Positions 1 through 7,547 are shown, numbered from the stretch's first letter. The stretch is DNA of 12,077 nt from Methanomassiliicoccaceae archaeon UBA404 (GCA_002498605.1 DAHY01000049.1:1-12077), one strand, 5' to 3'. The notes: a model not told the origin generated them from the letters alone. A program made the numbers and translations.

Positions 1-263
1 GGAATTCAGACATATTTTAGCGAATGCTTTGACATTTCCACATATTTTGAAGGTAAATTAGCGGTGCTGACTACTTTTTGAATGTAATAACAGGAGGTCG
101 ACACGCTCTTAATATCGCAGCAGTTGTGTGTTGCGCGGATAAGTATTTTACATAAACTTATGTCAATCAAGTGTGCAGTGCTGACTTCCGTGTGCACGAT
201 TTAAACGAGCAAAGCATCAATATCTACAATCAAATCAATATATCTTAAAGTCATCACATTCGT
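1..263. other. AT-rich left flank without a secure gene
   Basis: I see no gene here that I can support. The first 26 plus-strand codons are open and end at TGA 79-81. They read like a possible C-terminal tail (ending KLAVLTTF), so the 3' end of an upstream gene could enter the window, but this is too short to identify. The 63-codon minus-strand ORF at 6-197 has no family resemblance I can recognise. A 9-bp direct repeat GTGCTGACT occurs at 64-72 and 178-186. An imperfect palindrome ACATAA-AC-TTATGT lies at 150-163. The base composition is more AT-rich than the coding regions to its right. Confidence 0.5.
237..245 (+). promoter_or_regulatory. TATA-like box for the zinc-ribbon gene
   Basis: The sequence AATATATCT is centred about 24 bases before the ATG at 264. 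No Shine-Dalgarno sequence lies between them. This is the spacing expected for an archaeal TATA box driving a leaderless transcript. Confidence 0.4.
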
Positions 264-455
264 ATGAAACTACCCGAACATTCTCATTGCAAATTCTGCG
301 GAGATCCTATCCGGTTCAATGACGATTATTGTTCGGAAGATTGCAACCGGTTGCACAAAGACAAAGAAAAAAGAGAAAATAGGAAGCTAAACCTGACTCT
401 CTTATTTGCAGGAATAATTATAATCGGTTTGTATGTGTTCATACAGTTTTCTTAA
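264..455 (+). CDS. Small zinc-ribbon membrane-anchored protein, DUF2116-like
   Basis: This is a 63-residue protein. The N-terminal half holds a four-cysteine zinc site (C9-x2-C12, C23-x3-C27) within HCKFCGDPI...YCSEDC. A basic, charged stretch follows at about residues 31-42, and one hydrophobic helix at about 43-61 ends the chain. Composition and order match the short archaeal proteins of the DUF2116 / zinc-ribbon type (COG4068), whose function is not established. The predicted topology is a cytoplasmic zinc ribbon tethered by a C-terminal membrane helix, which is my inference. The ATG follows a TATA-like element at leaderless spacing. Its last 17 bases overlap the end of folP on the other strand. 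The conserved cysteine pattern shows it is a real gene despite its size. Confidence 0.8.
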   Translation: MKLPEHSHCKFCGDPIRFNDDYCSEDCNRLHKDKEKRENRKLNLTLLFAGIIIIGLYVFIQFS

Positions 456-1242
456 GTTCATCAATTGTAATTTTCGGCTCATGAACCCTAACTATACGAG
501 CTCCGTTTTCAATTGCGATAATTGCGGCCTTCGCAGATGACTCATCACTTCTGTCGCCGTACATATCAACCAAAAACCGTTTTCTCGACGCTCCAATCAG
601 CACGGGATATCCGTCGGAAAAGAAAGACGCGCTTTTTAGCAACTCTGAATTCTGTTTCATCGTCTTTCCAAATCCTATACCCGGGTCAAGAATTATGCAT
701 TCTTTGTCAACTCCGGCGTTCAAAGCAACTTCAACTCTTTCGTCGAAAAATCTCTTGATTTCAGAAAGAAAATCATCGCCCATCGTGACGTTATGCATTG
801 TGTCCAAATCGCCGTGGATATGGGTAATCACAACAGGCACGCCGTTAGACGCAATAACGTCAACCATTCCGTCCCATCTCATTCCGTATACATCGTTGAC
901 GATATCCACACCCGCGTCCAACGCCGCCTGAGCCACATCCGGTTTCATTGTATCAACGGAAATCGGAATATCACAAGACGGCGCAATTGCTTCAATCAAC
1001 GGAATAAGTCTGTCAATCTCCGTATCAACGGAAACGGGAGTCCATCCGGGACGGGTGGACTCCGCACCGACATCTATGATATCGGCTCCGTCGTCGATAA
1101 GTCTGAAAGCGTGCTCTATCGCTTCCTTTTCGGTAAATCCGCCGGAAAAGGAATCCGGCGTTACGTTGACAATTCCCATTACAAGAGGACGTTCGTACGT
1201 CAGATATCCGTCGCTCCATTTTGTGCGGAGTACTCCGGTCAT
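439..1242 (-). CDS. folP: Dihydropteroate synthase
   Basis: This enzyme condenses a pterin diphosphate with p-aminobenzoate to make dihydropteroate, in the cytoplasm. The 267-residue chain is a single TIM-barrel domain of usual length. Family signatures appear in order: MGIVNVTPDSF (22-32), GAESTRPG (59-66), the SVDT strand (95-98), ND (116-117), DPGIGFGKT (186-194) and the phosphate/sulfate loop GASRKRF (217-223), with RVHEP (252-256) near the end. The pterin-binding Asp97, Asn116 and Asp186 and the Arg/Lys of the SRK loop are all present. The ATG overlaps the stop of the upstream iron-sulfur gene by the four bases ATGA, so translation is probably coupled. It is the last gene of the larA operon. 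In archaea, related proteins may serve folate or a methanopterin-like cofactor, and the sequence alone does not say which. Confidence 0.92.
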   Translation of the reverse strand: MTGVLRTKWSDGYLTYERPLVMGIVNVTPDSFSGGFTEKEAIEHAFRLIDDGADIIDVGAESTRPGWTPVSVDTEIDRLIPLIEAIAPSCDIPISVDTMKPDVAQAALDAGVDIVNDVYGMRWDGMVDVIASNGVPVVITHIHGDLDTMHNVTMGDDFLSEIKRFFDERVEVALNAGVDKECIILDPGIGFGKTMKQNSELLKSASFFSDGYPVLIGASRKRFLVDMYGDRSDESSAKAAIIAIENGARIVRVHEPKITIDELKKTV

Positions 1243-2336
1243 AACAGTTTGTCAACCAATTCGATCAGGTCGACGACTTCAATTTTCTCGTCCTTTCTTC
1301 CGGCAAGCAGATTGTTGACGCAGAACGGACAGGTTGTGATAATCATGTCCATTCCTTCGGCTTCCTCCAATCTCGTGGATGCAATACCCAGTGATTCGTC
1401 CGGGAACGCGCTTCTCACGCCTCCGCCGCCTCCGCAGCAGTGGCTCTTTTCCCTTGTGTATTCCATTTCTTTGAATTCCATTCCGGGAATTTTGGCGATA
1501 ATTTCTCTCGGCGCGTCGTACAGTCCGCAGTGTCTTCCCAGGTGACAGGGATCGTGATAAGTCGCTTTGATTTTGTCCATCGGTTTCAGTTTCAGGTCCT
1601 GTCTTGCCAGGTATTCCGTGATATGCAGCACTTCGAAGGGAACGTCAATGTACTTGGGATACTCGACCTTGAACATACGGTAACATCCCGCACAGGACAG
1701 CACGACGGTTTCCACGCCGAGTTCCTTGATTGCGTTGACGTTCTTTTCAAACATCGTTGTGATGTAATCCTGATCGTAACCCACTCTCTGAAGAACGGAT
1801 CCGCAGCATATCTCATCCACAACGGTGAAATCAGTGTTCAATTTCTTCAGCACCGAAATGGTCGCTTCGGAAATCTCTTTCGAACGGTAAGCGGCGGTAC
1901 ATCCCACGTAATATCCGATTTTTGCCTTTTTCCTTTCAACGCCGACGGCTTCCTGGATACTGGCCGTTTCCCCGAAAGGATTGCCGAATTCAACGACTCT
2001 GTCGCACATCGATTCGTGTTTGTCCAGCATGTGGCCGTTCTTTACCAAATCCGCACGGGCGATTTCGATGATATCCACAACGTCGACTTTGGAAGGACAT
2101 CTCCTTACGCAGTCGGCACAGGTGGTGCAGGTGTAGATACTCTTAATCACCGAAGGATCGGCTTCGATATCGCCGTTCAGCAATCCGTAAATCAACGTTA
2201 TACGGCCTCTGGACGAGTCGGTGTCCCATCCCACTTCTTTGAAGGAAGGGCATACGCTCTTGCAGAATCCGCACATGGTGCAGACGTTTACGGCCTTTCT
2301 GACCTTTTCAAGGTTATCTGTTTCGAATTTGGTCAT
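1239..2336 (-). CDS. HdrD/LutA-like (Fe-S)-binding protein with two CCG domains
   Basis: Numbered from the ATG at 2336, this 365-residue protein begins with a ferredoxin-like region carrying two 4Fe-4S motifs: C19-x2-C22-x2-C25-x3-C29 and C70-x2-C73-x2-C76-x3-C80. Two CCG (cysteine-rich) domains follow. The first has C146, C177-C178, C215 and C218. The second has C264, C300-C301, C336 and C339, and includes DPCHLGRHCG and CCGGGGGVR. This order is that of heterodisulfide reductase subunit D and of LutA/GlpC/GlcF-type partners of 2-hydroxyacid oxidases. Such proteins pass electrons between a flavoprotein and a disulfide or quinone-like acceptor. There is no FAD subunit in the window. The operon neighbour is a LarA homologue 1 bp upstream, which supports a role in hydroxyacid oxidation over a core HdrD, but this is inference. 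A TTG at 2345 would add three residues and overlap larA; the ATG is preferred. Confidence 0.85.
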   Translation of the reverse strand: MTKFETDNLEKVRKAVNVCTMCGFCKSVCPSFKEVGWDTDSSRGRITLIYGLLNGDIEADPSVIKSIYTCTTCADCVRRCPSKVDVVDIIEIARADLVKNGHMLDKHESMCDRVVEFGNPFGETASIQEAVGVERKKAKIGYYVGCTAAYRSKEISEATISVLKKLNTDFTVVDEICCGSVLQRVGYDQDYITTMFEKNVNAIKELGVETVVLSCAGCYRMFKVEYPKYIDVPFEVLHITEYLARQDLKLKPMDKIKATYHDPCHLGRHCGLYDAPREIIAKIPGMEFKEMEYTREKSHCCGGGGGVRSAFPDESLGIASTRLEEAEGMDMIITTCPFCVNNLLAGRKDEKIEVVDLIELVDKLL

Positions 2337-2337
2337 A

Positions 2338-3576
2338 TTATTCAACTCTGGGTATTGTTACGCTCCCGTCCATGAGTATGAGGAATTCGGCGTCGGGATT
2401 CTTGCTGAGTGCGGAATCCACCGCTTCCTGCACAGTCCTGTAGGGGGTCATGTTCGCTTTGGAAATTATTTCGGGATCCAAATCGGTTACTGCGCCCACA
2501 TTCGCCCAGGTCATGATTTCTGCCATCTTGGCGGCTTTGTGGTAACCGAGTTTGTATTCTTTTTTGATGTTATCAATCACTACGTTGGGGTCGGTGGAAC
2601 TTGACAACTGGGTAAGGAAAGCTTCGCTTCCGAGACCTTCCCTGCATTTGGACACCATGACGATGGTTCCGCCCTGTTTCAATGCCCACTTTCCGTTGTC
2701 CAGGGCTTTCTGCGACTGGTACAGATCCACGTCCATGGGATACGGTGCCACGGATATGACAACATCCGCCTTTCCGGGTATTGCCACCGAGAACACTTCG
2801 TTTGCGTATTCCACGGCTTTGGCGAAAGCCATGTTCAGGTCTCCGGACACGGCTTTGTAGATGTTCTGGTGTCTGTCCAACACCATCTGTATGGAGAATA
2901 TCTTTTTTCCTTTGACCGCGTTCAGGGCATCCATCATATCCTCGTGGACCGGGTTGCCTTCCAGCGCCAGGGACTGAGCTTCCATGCTCATAGCCAGCCT
3001 GTGGTTCGTCTCAATCGTTTTGAACGATGCGACTCCGGGAAGGAAAGATTTTCTGCCTCCGGTGTATCCGGCGAAATAATGGGGTTCAACGCTGGTGATG
3101 ATTACCATGCGGTCGGAATTTACGGCTATCTTGTTCACTTCCATGGGAGTTCCGTTTTTGGACGTTCCCAGGTTAACAACTTCGGATTCCTTGGCGTTAT
3201 GGACAATGATGCGGTCTTTCAGGTTCCCGTACTGAGAGCCGAAGATGAAATCGTATTCTTCCTCGGTGGGGGCCCTGTGGTTGCCGGTCGCGATAATGTA
3301 TCTTGCTTTGCGCAAATCGATTTTATCGGCCAAAGCCTCCAACACTTTGGCGGTGGGGGTGGGACGGGTTCCGTCGTTCACAATGAATACTATGTCCTCG
3401 CCGCCTTCCAGGAATTCCTGCAAAGTTTCGGAACCCAAGGGGTTCTCGATGGAAGCGCCTATCACTTCACCGGGAGGGGAGCACTCAACGTCCTTGGGAT
3501 AGAACGTGCCTATGAAGTTACTCTCGGGTATTTCTACGGGCTGAGAGTCCTTTCCGTACTTTACATCGATTTTCAT
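2338..3576 (-). CDS. larA: LarA-family nickel-pincer lactate (2-hydroxyacid) racemase
   Basis: LarA enzymes interconvert stereoisomers of 2-hydroxyacids using a lysine-bound nickel-pincer nucleotide. From the ATG at 3576 the protein has 412 residues, close to the usual length. Signatures seen are DGTRPTP (68-74), ATGNHR (96-101) and the block HYFAGYTGGRKSFLPG (166-181). His166, Lys176 and His192 have the 10- and 16-residue spacings of H174, K184 and H200 in Lactobacillus plantarum LarA. His100 corresponds to H108. The lysine that holds the cofactor, the nickel ligand and both proton-shuttling histidines are therefore present. Substrate cannot be read from the sequence, since the family also acts on other hydroxyacids. 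The cofactor genes larB, larC and larE are not in this window. A GTG at 3585 would add three residues; the ATG giving MKIDVKYG fits the family start better. It is the first gene of the operon with the iron-sulfur protein and folP. Confidence 0.88.
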   Translation of the reverse strand: MKIDVKYGKDSQPVEIPESNFIGTFYPKDVECSPPGEVIGASIENPLGSETLQEFLEGGEDIVFIVNDGTRPTPTAKVLEALADKIDLRKARYIIATGNHRAPTEEEYDFIFGSQYGNLKDRIIVHNAKESEVVNLGTSKNGTPMEVNKIAVNSDRMVIITSVEPHYFAGYTGGRKSFLPGVASFKTIETNHRLAMSMEAQSLALEGNPVHEDMMDALNAVKGKKIFSIQMVLDRHQNIYKAVSGDLNMAFAKAVEYANEVFSVAIPGKADVVISVAPYPMDVDLYQSQKALDNGKWALKQGGTIVMVSKCREGLGSEAFLTQLSSSTDPNVVIDNIKKEYKLGYHKAAKMAEIMTWANVGAVTDLDPEIISKANMTPYRTVQEAVDSALSKNPDAEFLILMDGSVTIPRVE

Positions 3577-3599
3577 CTCTTGCACTTATCGCGGGTATC

Positions 3600-3613
3600 T
3601 TATTAATAAATTT
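3600..3613 (-). promoter_or_regulatory. TATA-like box for the larA operon
   Basis: On the minus strand the AT-only stretch AAATTTATTAATA is centred about 30 bases before the larA ATG. No Shine-Dalgarno sequence is seen in the short space after it. It is one half of an 87-bp divergent promoter region shared with thiL. Confidence 0.45.
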
Positions 3614-3633
3614 ATTGTCAAAACTGTGGAAGG

Positions 3634-3639
3634 TATATA
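3634..3639 (+). promoter_or_regulatory. TATA box for thiL
   Basis: TATATA is centred 27 bases before the thiL ATG at 3664, with no ribosome binding site between. This is ideal spacing for a leaderless archaeal transcript. Confidence 0.5.
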
Positions 3640-3663
3640 CGGGAAAGGGCAATATTACGTCAT

Positions 3664-4602
3664 ATGGCAACCTTTCGTGAAATCGGAGAGCGCGAAATGA
3701 TCCGCAGACTCCTCAGTGTCGTCAGACCCTCCGGAACGGACGGACCCGGCGACGATGCCGCCATAGTGGATACCGACGGGAAGCTTGCGATATGTTCGGA
3801 CGGTCTTACGTTTGAACGTCATAAAACTCCTACCATGACTTACGAACAGTTCGGGTGGATGGCCGCCGCCGTGAATTTCAGCGATTTGGCGTCCATGGGA
3901 GCAAGACCTACAGGGATTCTTGTGTCGCTTATGCTTCCCCCCGACACGGAAGAGGAAGATATCTGCGACATCATGTGCGGTGTCGACAGGTGCGCAGAGT
4001 ATTGCGATACCTATGTTATCGGAGGGGATACCAAAGAAGGATCCGGTTCCGTGGTCGGTACCGCCATAGGAAACATGGAAGACCGAAAACCCATGACGCG
4101 TTACGGCGCGAATCCCGGGGATTTGATTGCAGTTACCGGAAATTTGGGGACGGCGGCGGCAGGCTGGCACTCGATGACCAACGGACTGGAGTTGGACGAC
4201 TCGGAGTACACCCTGAACGTTCCGTTGCCGAGAGTGGACGAAGGAATAGCCATGGCTTATTCAGGTGCCGTGACATCCTGCATCGATTTATCCGACGGTT
4301 TGGCGGAAGCCGCCTGGAGCGTATGCAACGCAAGCCGTGTGGGCATGGAGTTCAGAAGGGAGTTTTTGCCCCCGGGAACGGGCGTGGAAGAGGTTCACGA
4401 GTTATTGGGTATTCCGATGGACGATATGCTGCTTTATTGGGGCGGAGAGTACGAGCTGATGTTCACTTTCAAAAAGGATATGATAAAACAGCTGTACGAC
4501 AATGAAGTACCGTTCACAATCGTAGGCATGGTAAATAACGAAGACAGGCCTGTGATATCGGATATGGACAAAACGGAGGTGTTGAGACACGGCATACATT
4601 AA
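3664..4602 (+). CDS. thiL: Thiamine-monophosphate kinase
   Basis: ThiL phosphorylates thiamine monophosphate to thiamine diphosphate with ATP, in the cytoplasm. The 312-residue protein has the PurM/ThiL two-domain layout. Motifs in order are FREIGE near the start, GPGDDAA (27-33), SDGLTF (45-50, at the place of the usual TTD motif), NFSDLASMGA (71-80), GGDT (120-123), VTGNLG (157-162), DLSDG (208-212) and GGEYELMF (260-267). Length and the aspartate-rich metal/ATP loops are those of ThiL. Two segments differ from the common consensus. TTDxLVEGVHF is replaced by a SDGLTFERHKTP-type segment, and GEDYELLF by GGEYELMF. A divergent paralogue with another substrate is possible but less likely. The gene starts at an ATG behind a TATA box and is followed after 4 bp by the radical SAM gene. 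Confidence 0.85.
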   Translation: MATFREIGEREMIRRLLSVVRPSGTDGPGDDAAIVDTDGKLAICSDGLTFERHKTPTMTYEQFGWMAAAVNFSDLASMGARPTGILVSLMLPPDTEEEDICDIMCGVDRCAEYCDTYVIGGDTKEGSGSVVGTAIGNMEDRKPMTRYGANPGDLIAVTGNLGTAAAGWHSMTNGLELDDSEYTLNVPLPRVDEGIAMAYSGAVTSCIDLSDGLAEAAWSVCNASRVGMEFRREFLPPGTGVEEVHELLGIPMDDMLLYWGGEYELMFTFKKDMIKQLYDNEVPFTIVGMVNNEDRPVISDMDKTEVLRHGIH

Positions 4603-4606
4603 TCCT

Positions 4607-5602
4607 ATGAGGGAAGCGGCTTACTACCATAAGGAAGACGGATACTACGTCTGCGAACTGTGCCCTCACGCCTGCAGAATAGGCGTCGGGGAATACGGAA
4701 GATGCGGTTCCAGGTACGGGGAGGAGGATAAACTGATTGCGTACACTTACGGCAGGTTATCGTCGATATGCGTGGATCCCATCGAAAAGAAACCTTTGTA
4801 TCATTTTTACCCCGGAGCCAAGACCTTCTCGATCGGAAGCATAGGATGCAACATGAGATGCAGACATTGCCAGAACTATGCAATCTCTCAATATTCCACC
4901 GGAAAAAAGCGCACTACTTACGCTTCTCCGGAAAAAGCGGTGGATATGTGCAGAAGAGAAAAAATGGACATTATCTCGTTCACTTACAACGAGCCGACAA
5001 TGTGGTTCGAATACATACTGGATATCATGGATGTTGACCCGGATCTGAAATGTGTTCTGGTGACGAACGGATTGATTAACGAAGAACCGTTGAGGGAACT
5101 TTGCAAAGTGACTTCCGCCATGAATATCGATGTAAAAGCCTTCACCGACGAATTTTACATGAAGATATGCGGAGCCCATCTCAACGATGTTCTGAAATCC
5201 GTGAAAGTGGTGTTCGAAGAGAAAGTCCATCTGGAACTTACGTATCTTATGATTCCCGGATGGAACGACAGTCTGGAAGAAATCAGACAGTTCGCGGAAT
5301 GGGTCAGGGAAGAACTGTCTCCCGATGTGCCGATTCATTTCTCAAGATTCCATCCGGATAACGAGATGAACGACGTACAGTGGACTTCGCCGGAATCATT
5401 GGTGGCCGCAAGGGATGTGGCTATGGGTGCAGGATTGAATTACGTTTATACCGGAAACATAGTGTCCGAAGGGACGGGGGATACGTACTGTCCCGATTGC
5501 GGCGCCGTTGCCGTGAGCCGTCTGGGTTATCTGGTCGAGATTGAGGAACTTGACGGAAACAGATGTGCCGCCTGCGGACGGAAACTCAATATCATAGTAT
5601 AA
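4607..5602 (+). CDS. amrS: AmmeMemoRadiSam system radical SAM enzyme
   Basis: This 331-residue protein belongs to the PflA-like radical SAM group that often accompanies AMMECR1 and Memo proteins; its substrate is not known. An N-terminal cysteine cluster (C16, C19, C23, C33; CELCPHACRIG...GRCGSR) is typical of the group. The radical SAM 4Fe-4S motif is C81-x3-C85-x2-C88 within GCNMRCRHCQN. FTYNEPT (125-131) and NIDVKAF (173-179) follow along the barrel. The C terminus has YTGN (281-284) and a zinc-ribbon-like pair, C295-x2-C298 and C320-x2-C323. Length and all cysteines are intact. It lies 4 bp after thiL and probably shares its transcript. AMMECR1 and Memo genes are not in the window. Its last 11 bases overlap the convergent peptidase gene. 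No Shine-Dalgarno sequence precedes the ATG. Confidence 0.88.
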   Translation: MREAAYYHKEDGYYVCELCPHACRIGVGEYGRCGSRYGEEDKLIAYTYGRLSSICVDPIEKKPLYHFYPGAKTFSIGSIGCNMRCRHCQNYAISQYSTGKKRTTYASPEKAVDMCRREKMDIISFTYNEPTMWFEYILDIMDVDPDLKCVLVTNGLINEEPLRELCKVTSAMNIDVKAFTDEFYMKICGAHLNDVLKSVKVVFEEKVHLELTYLMIPGWNDSLEEIRQFAEWVREELSPDVPIHFSRFHPDNEMNDVQWTSPESLVAARDVAMGAGLNYVYTGNIVSEGTGDTYCPDCGAVAVSRLGYLVEIEELDGNRCAACGRKLNIIV

Positions 5603-6455
5603 GGAACAAAGGATTTCCTGCTATTACGGTGATCAAAAACGATATCGTAATCGGTACAACGAACGGTATTTTCGGAGTGACCCAGATATCCGTTTCGCCG
5701 TGTTCCTTCAGTCTGCCGTAAATTTCTTCCGCATCGTTTACTGCAGACACCCTAACCAACCTGCCGTTATTGACGTCATGCATCGGCCAGACATGAGAAG
5801 TTTTTGCTTTTTCGATATTCGTAACGTATCCGGAAAACATCAACCGTCCCGTATTCCCGTTTTTTATGTTGATATACAGAAACGGAACAACCATCAGCAT
5901 TGTTAATATAAGCGCATGGAACAGAATAGCCAGAGGGAATGAAAATACAAAAGAAATCAAACCGTCGGAGGGTTTAAAAATCGGAAAAATCGAAAATATC
6001 GGATATGCCGGAAAAGCGATTGTAAGGGAAATCATGCATTTTGCATCGGCACCGCCTTTGAGCAATCCCGTACAGTACATAATCAGGAATATGACACTGA
6101 ATACCGGGACGGATAACGCAGTGTAAAATTCAGCATCCGAAGCAGCCAGACGGCAGGATAAGACAATGAAAACAATCAGACTCCCGATGAATACAATATT
6201 CGTTATTACGGAATAGTCCGACTTACCGAGAATTTCATACAGTATTATCACGGAGATGGCGGTAATCGGCAGGACGCTCAAAATATTCCCGTTTATCATC
6301 GAAACTAAAATGTGAACAATAACTCCGGCGGACCCGATGATGACCCAGTGTACGTTTCGTACCGTTCTGGTTTTCAGATCTTCCGCCGAAGCCGAAACCA
6401 ATACAATCGATACGATTGCCGCAAGTATGATTGTAAGAAATTCCGATATGCTCAC
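5592..6455 (-). CDS. Archaeal A24-family prepilin/preflagellin peptidase
   Basis: Enzymes of this family (FlaK/PibD) are membrane aspartyl proteases that cut the signal of type IV pilin-like or archaellin precursors. The 287-residue chain is strongly hydrophobic, with about six or seven helices: near 5-23, 36-55, 57-75, 83-101, 113-130, 164-195 and 264-286. The two catalytic aspartates are seen in typical settings: D26 in AEDLKTRTVRN just after the first helix, and D137 in GGADAKCM after the fifth. A soluble stretch of about 60 residues (199-260) precedes the last helix and is a common extra part of archaeal members. The start is GTG, and an in-frame TGA lies five codons upstream, so no longer ATG start exists. 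No pilin gene is nearby, so the substrate is unknown. Confidence 0.85.
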   Translation of the reverse strand: MSISEFLTIILAAIVSIVLVSASAEDLKTRTVRNVHWVIIGSAGVIVHILVSMINGNILSVLPITAISVIILYEILGKSDYSVITNIVFIGSLIVFIVLSCRLAASDAEFYTALSVPVFSVIFLIMYCTGLLKGGADAKCMISLTIAFPAYPIFSIFPIFKPSDGLISFVFSFPLAILFHALILTMLMVVPFLYINIKNGNTGRLMFSGYVTNIEKAKTSHVWPMHDVNNGRLVRVSAVNDAEEIYGRLKEHGETDIWVTPKIPFVVPITISFLITVIAGNPLFLIL

Positions 6456-6475
6456 GCAGAGACCCAGTCACTGTA

Positions 6476-6485
6476 CGTATTATAA
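6476..6485 (-). promoter_or_regulatory. TATA box for the prepilin peptidase
   Basis: On the minus strand TTATAATACG is centred 26 bases before the GTG start at 6455. No ribosome binding site is seen between, which fits a leaderless transcript and supports the GTG start. Confidence 0.45.
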
Positions 6486-6528
6486 GAAACAGCACTACGG
6501 TTATACTCTGTGCATCCTTGCACAAACG

Positions 6529-6557
6529 AAATAAAATAAAAAAGGGCCGTAAGGCCC
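6529..6557 (-). terminator. Terminator of the ipk-fni-idsA operon
   Basis: Just after the idsA stop the minus strand reads GGGCC-TTAC-GGCCC, a perfect 5-bp GC stem with a four-base loop (6544-6557). A T-rich run TTTTTTATTTTATTT follows. It ends the isoprenoid operon before the peptidase promoter. Confidence 0.75.
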
Positions 6558-6563
6558 AAGGTT

Positions 6564-7547
6564 TCAGACGTCTCTGTCTATGGCGTAGCGGGCGAGTCCG
6601 ATCATAAACTCCTTTTCTTCGCTTTCGGGAAGGGAGCTTATTTTTGAAATTGCGGTCTCGACTCTGGCTTTGGCAGAGTTTATGGCATATTCGATGCTGC
6701 CGGATTCCTCAAGAATCTTAAGCACGTCGGATATTTCCTTTTCGCTGGCATCCGTTTTGCCGAGTGTGTTTTTGAACTTCTCCAAATCCGCGGGATTCTT
6801 GATGTTGTCAACGGCATGAGTGACCATCACGGTGCATTTGCCTCTGCGTATGTCGTTTCCTACGGATTTTCCGGTTTTTGACGAATCCCCGGCAATACCC
6901 AGATAATCATCGTACATCTGGAATCCGAGACCCAGATCGATGGCGTATTCGTTGATGGCTTTGACGGTTTTTTCGTCGGCACCGCCGACGATGGCGCCTC
7001 CGGCCGCGGCCGCGGCGAACAACACGGAAGTTTTCAACCTGATTGTTTCAATATAAACGTCTTCGGTAACGATTTTGCCTTCGTTGTTGATGTCCATCTG
7101 CTGTCCCCTTGCAAGGTCCCAGACCGCTTTGGTGACGTATCTCAGAACATCTCTCATGGCTTTGTCCGGAACATCAAGTTCGGCAATAATCTGGAAAGCT
7201 TTGGCGAACAGCGCATCTCCCGCAAGAACCGCGGTGGGCATTCCGTATTTCACATGAATCGTGGTCATGCCTCTTCTGGTGTCGTCGTTGTCCATGAGAT
7301 CGTCATGGACCAGCGTGAAGTTGTGTATGTATTCCACCGCAACGGCCAGAGGGACGGCTTTGGCTTTGTCCCCTCCCACGGCACCGCAGCACGCAATCGC
7401 CATGGCGGGTCTCATTCTTTTCCCGCCGGCGTACGGATATTGTCTGGTGGCTTCAATCAAATCCGCCGGATCCTCGTCTTCGATGTATTGTTTCATCGGA
7501 GCGTCAAGTTCGGCGGCAACCTTTTTAAGATAATCTTTAGCGTTCAT
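6564..7547 (-). CDS. idsA: Short-chain polyprenyl (geranylgeranyl) diphosphate synthase
   Basis: This trans-prenyltransferase extends DMAPP with IPP units to make the C15-C20 chain used for archaeal ether lipids. From the ATG at 7547 the protein has 327 residues, as usual. GGKRMRP (41-47) is the IPP/allyl substrate region. The first aspartate-rich motif is DDLMD (82-86), followed by RRG. The second is DDYLG (213-217) within GFQMYDDYLGIAGD. The residue five places before the first motif is Phe77, a bulky side chain at the position known to limit chain length in archaeal GGPP synthases, so C20 is the likely product. The start at 7547 is chosen because it makes an ATGA overlap with fni and has a GAGGG ribosome site six bases before it. 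An ATG at 7565 would add six residues but has no such site. Confidence 0.92.
   Translation of the reverse strand: MNAKDYLKKVAAELDAPMKQYIEDEDPADLIEATRQYPYAGGKRMRPAMAIACCGAVGGDKAKAVPLAVAVEYIHNFTLVHDDLMDNDDTRRGMTTIHVKYGMPTAVLAGDALFAKAFQIIAELDVPDKAMRDVLRYVTKAVWDLARGQQMDINNEGKIVTEDVYIETIRLKTSVLFAAAAAGGAIVGGADEKTVKAINEYAIDLGLGFQMYDDYLGIAGDSSKTGKSVGNDIRRGKCTVMVTHAVDNIKNPADLEKFKNTLGKTDASEKEISDVLKILEESGSIEYAINSAKARVETAISKISSLPESEEKEFMIGLARYAIDRDV

Noticed and set aside
150..163. Palindrome ACATAA-AC-TTATGT as an operator
   Set aside because: It is a single copy, about 100 bases before the nearest start, with no supporting context.
6..197. 63-codon minus-strand ORF at the left end
   Set aside because: It has no recognisable domain, is unlike its neighbours in composition, and overlaps an AT-rich intergenic stretch.
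793..1545. 250-codon plus-strand ORF
   Set aside because: It is antisense to folP and the iron-sulfur gene, both of which have clear family motifs; it is a shadow frame.
1440..2375. 311-codon plus-strand ORF
   Set aside because: It is antisense to the whole cysteine-motif region of the HdrD-like gene, and its product has no domain.
2869..3606. 245-codon plus-strand ORF
   Set aside because: It is antisense to larA, whose catalytic residues are in correct register.
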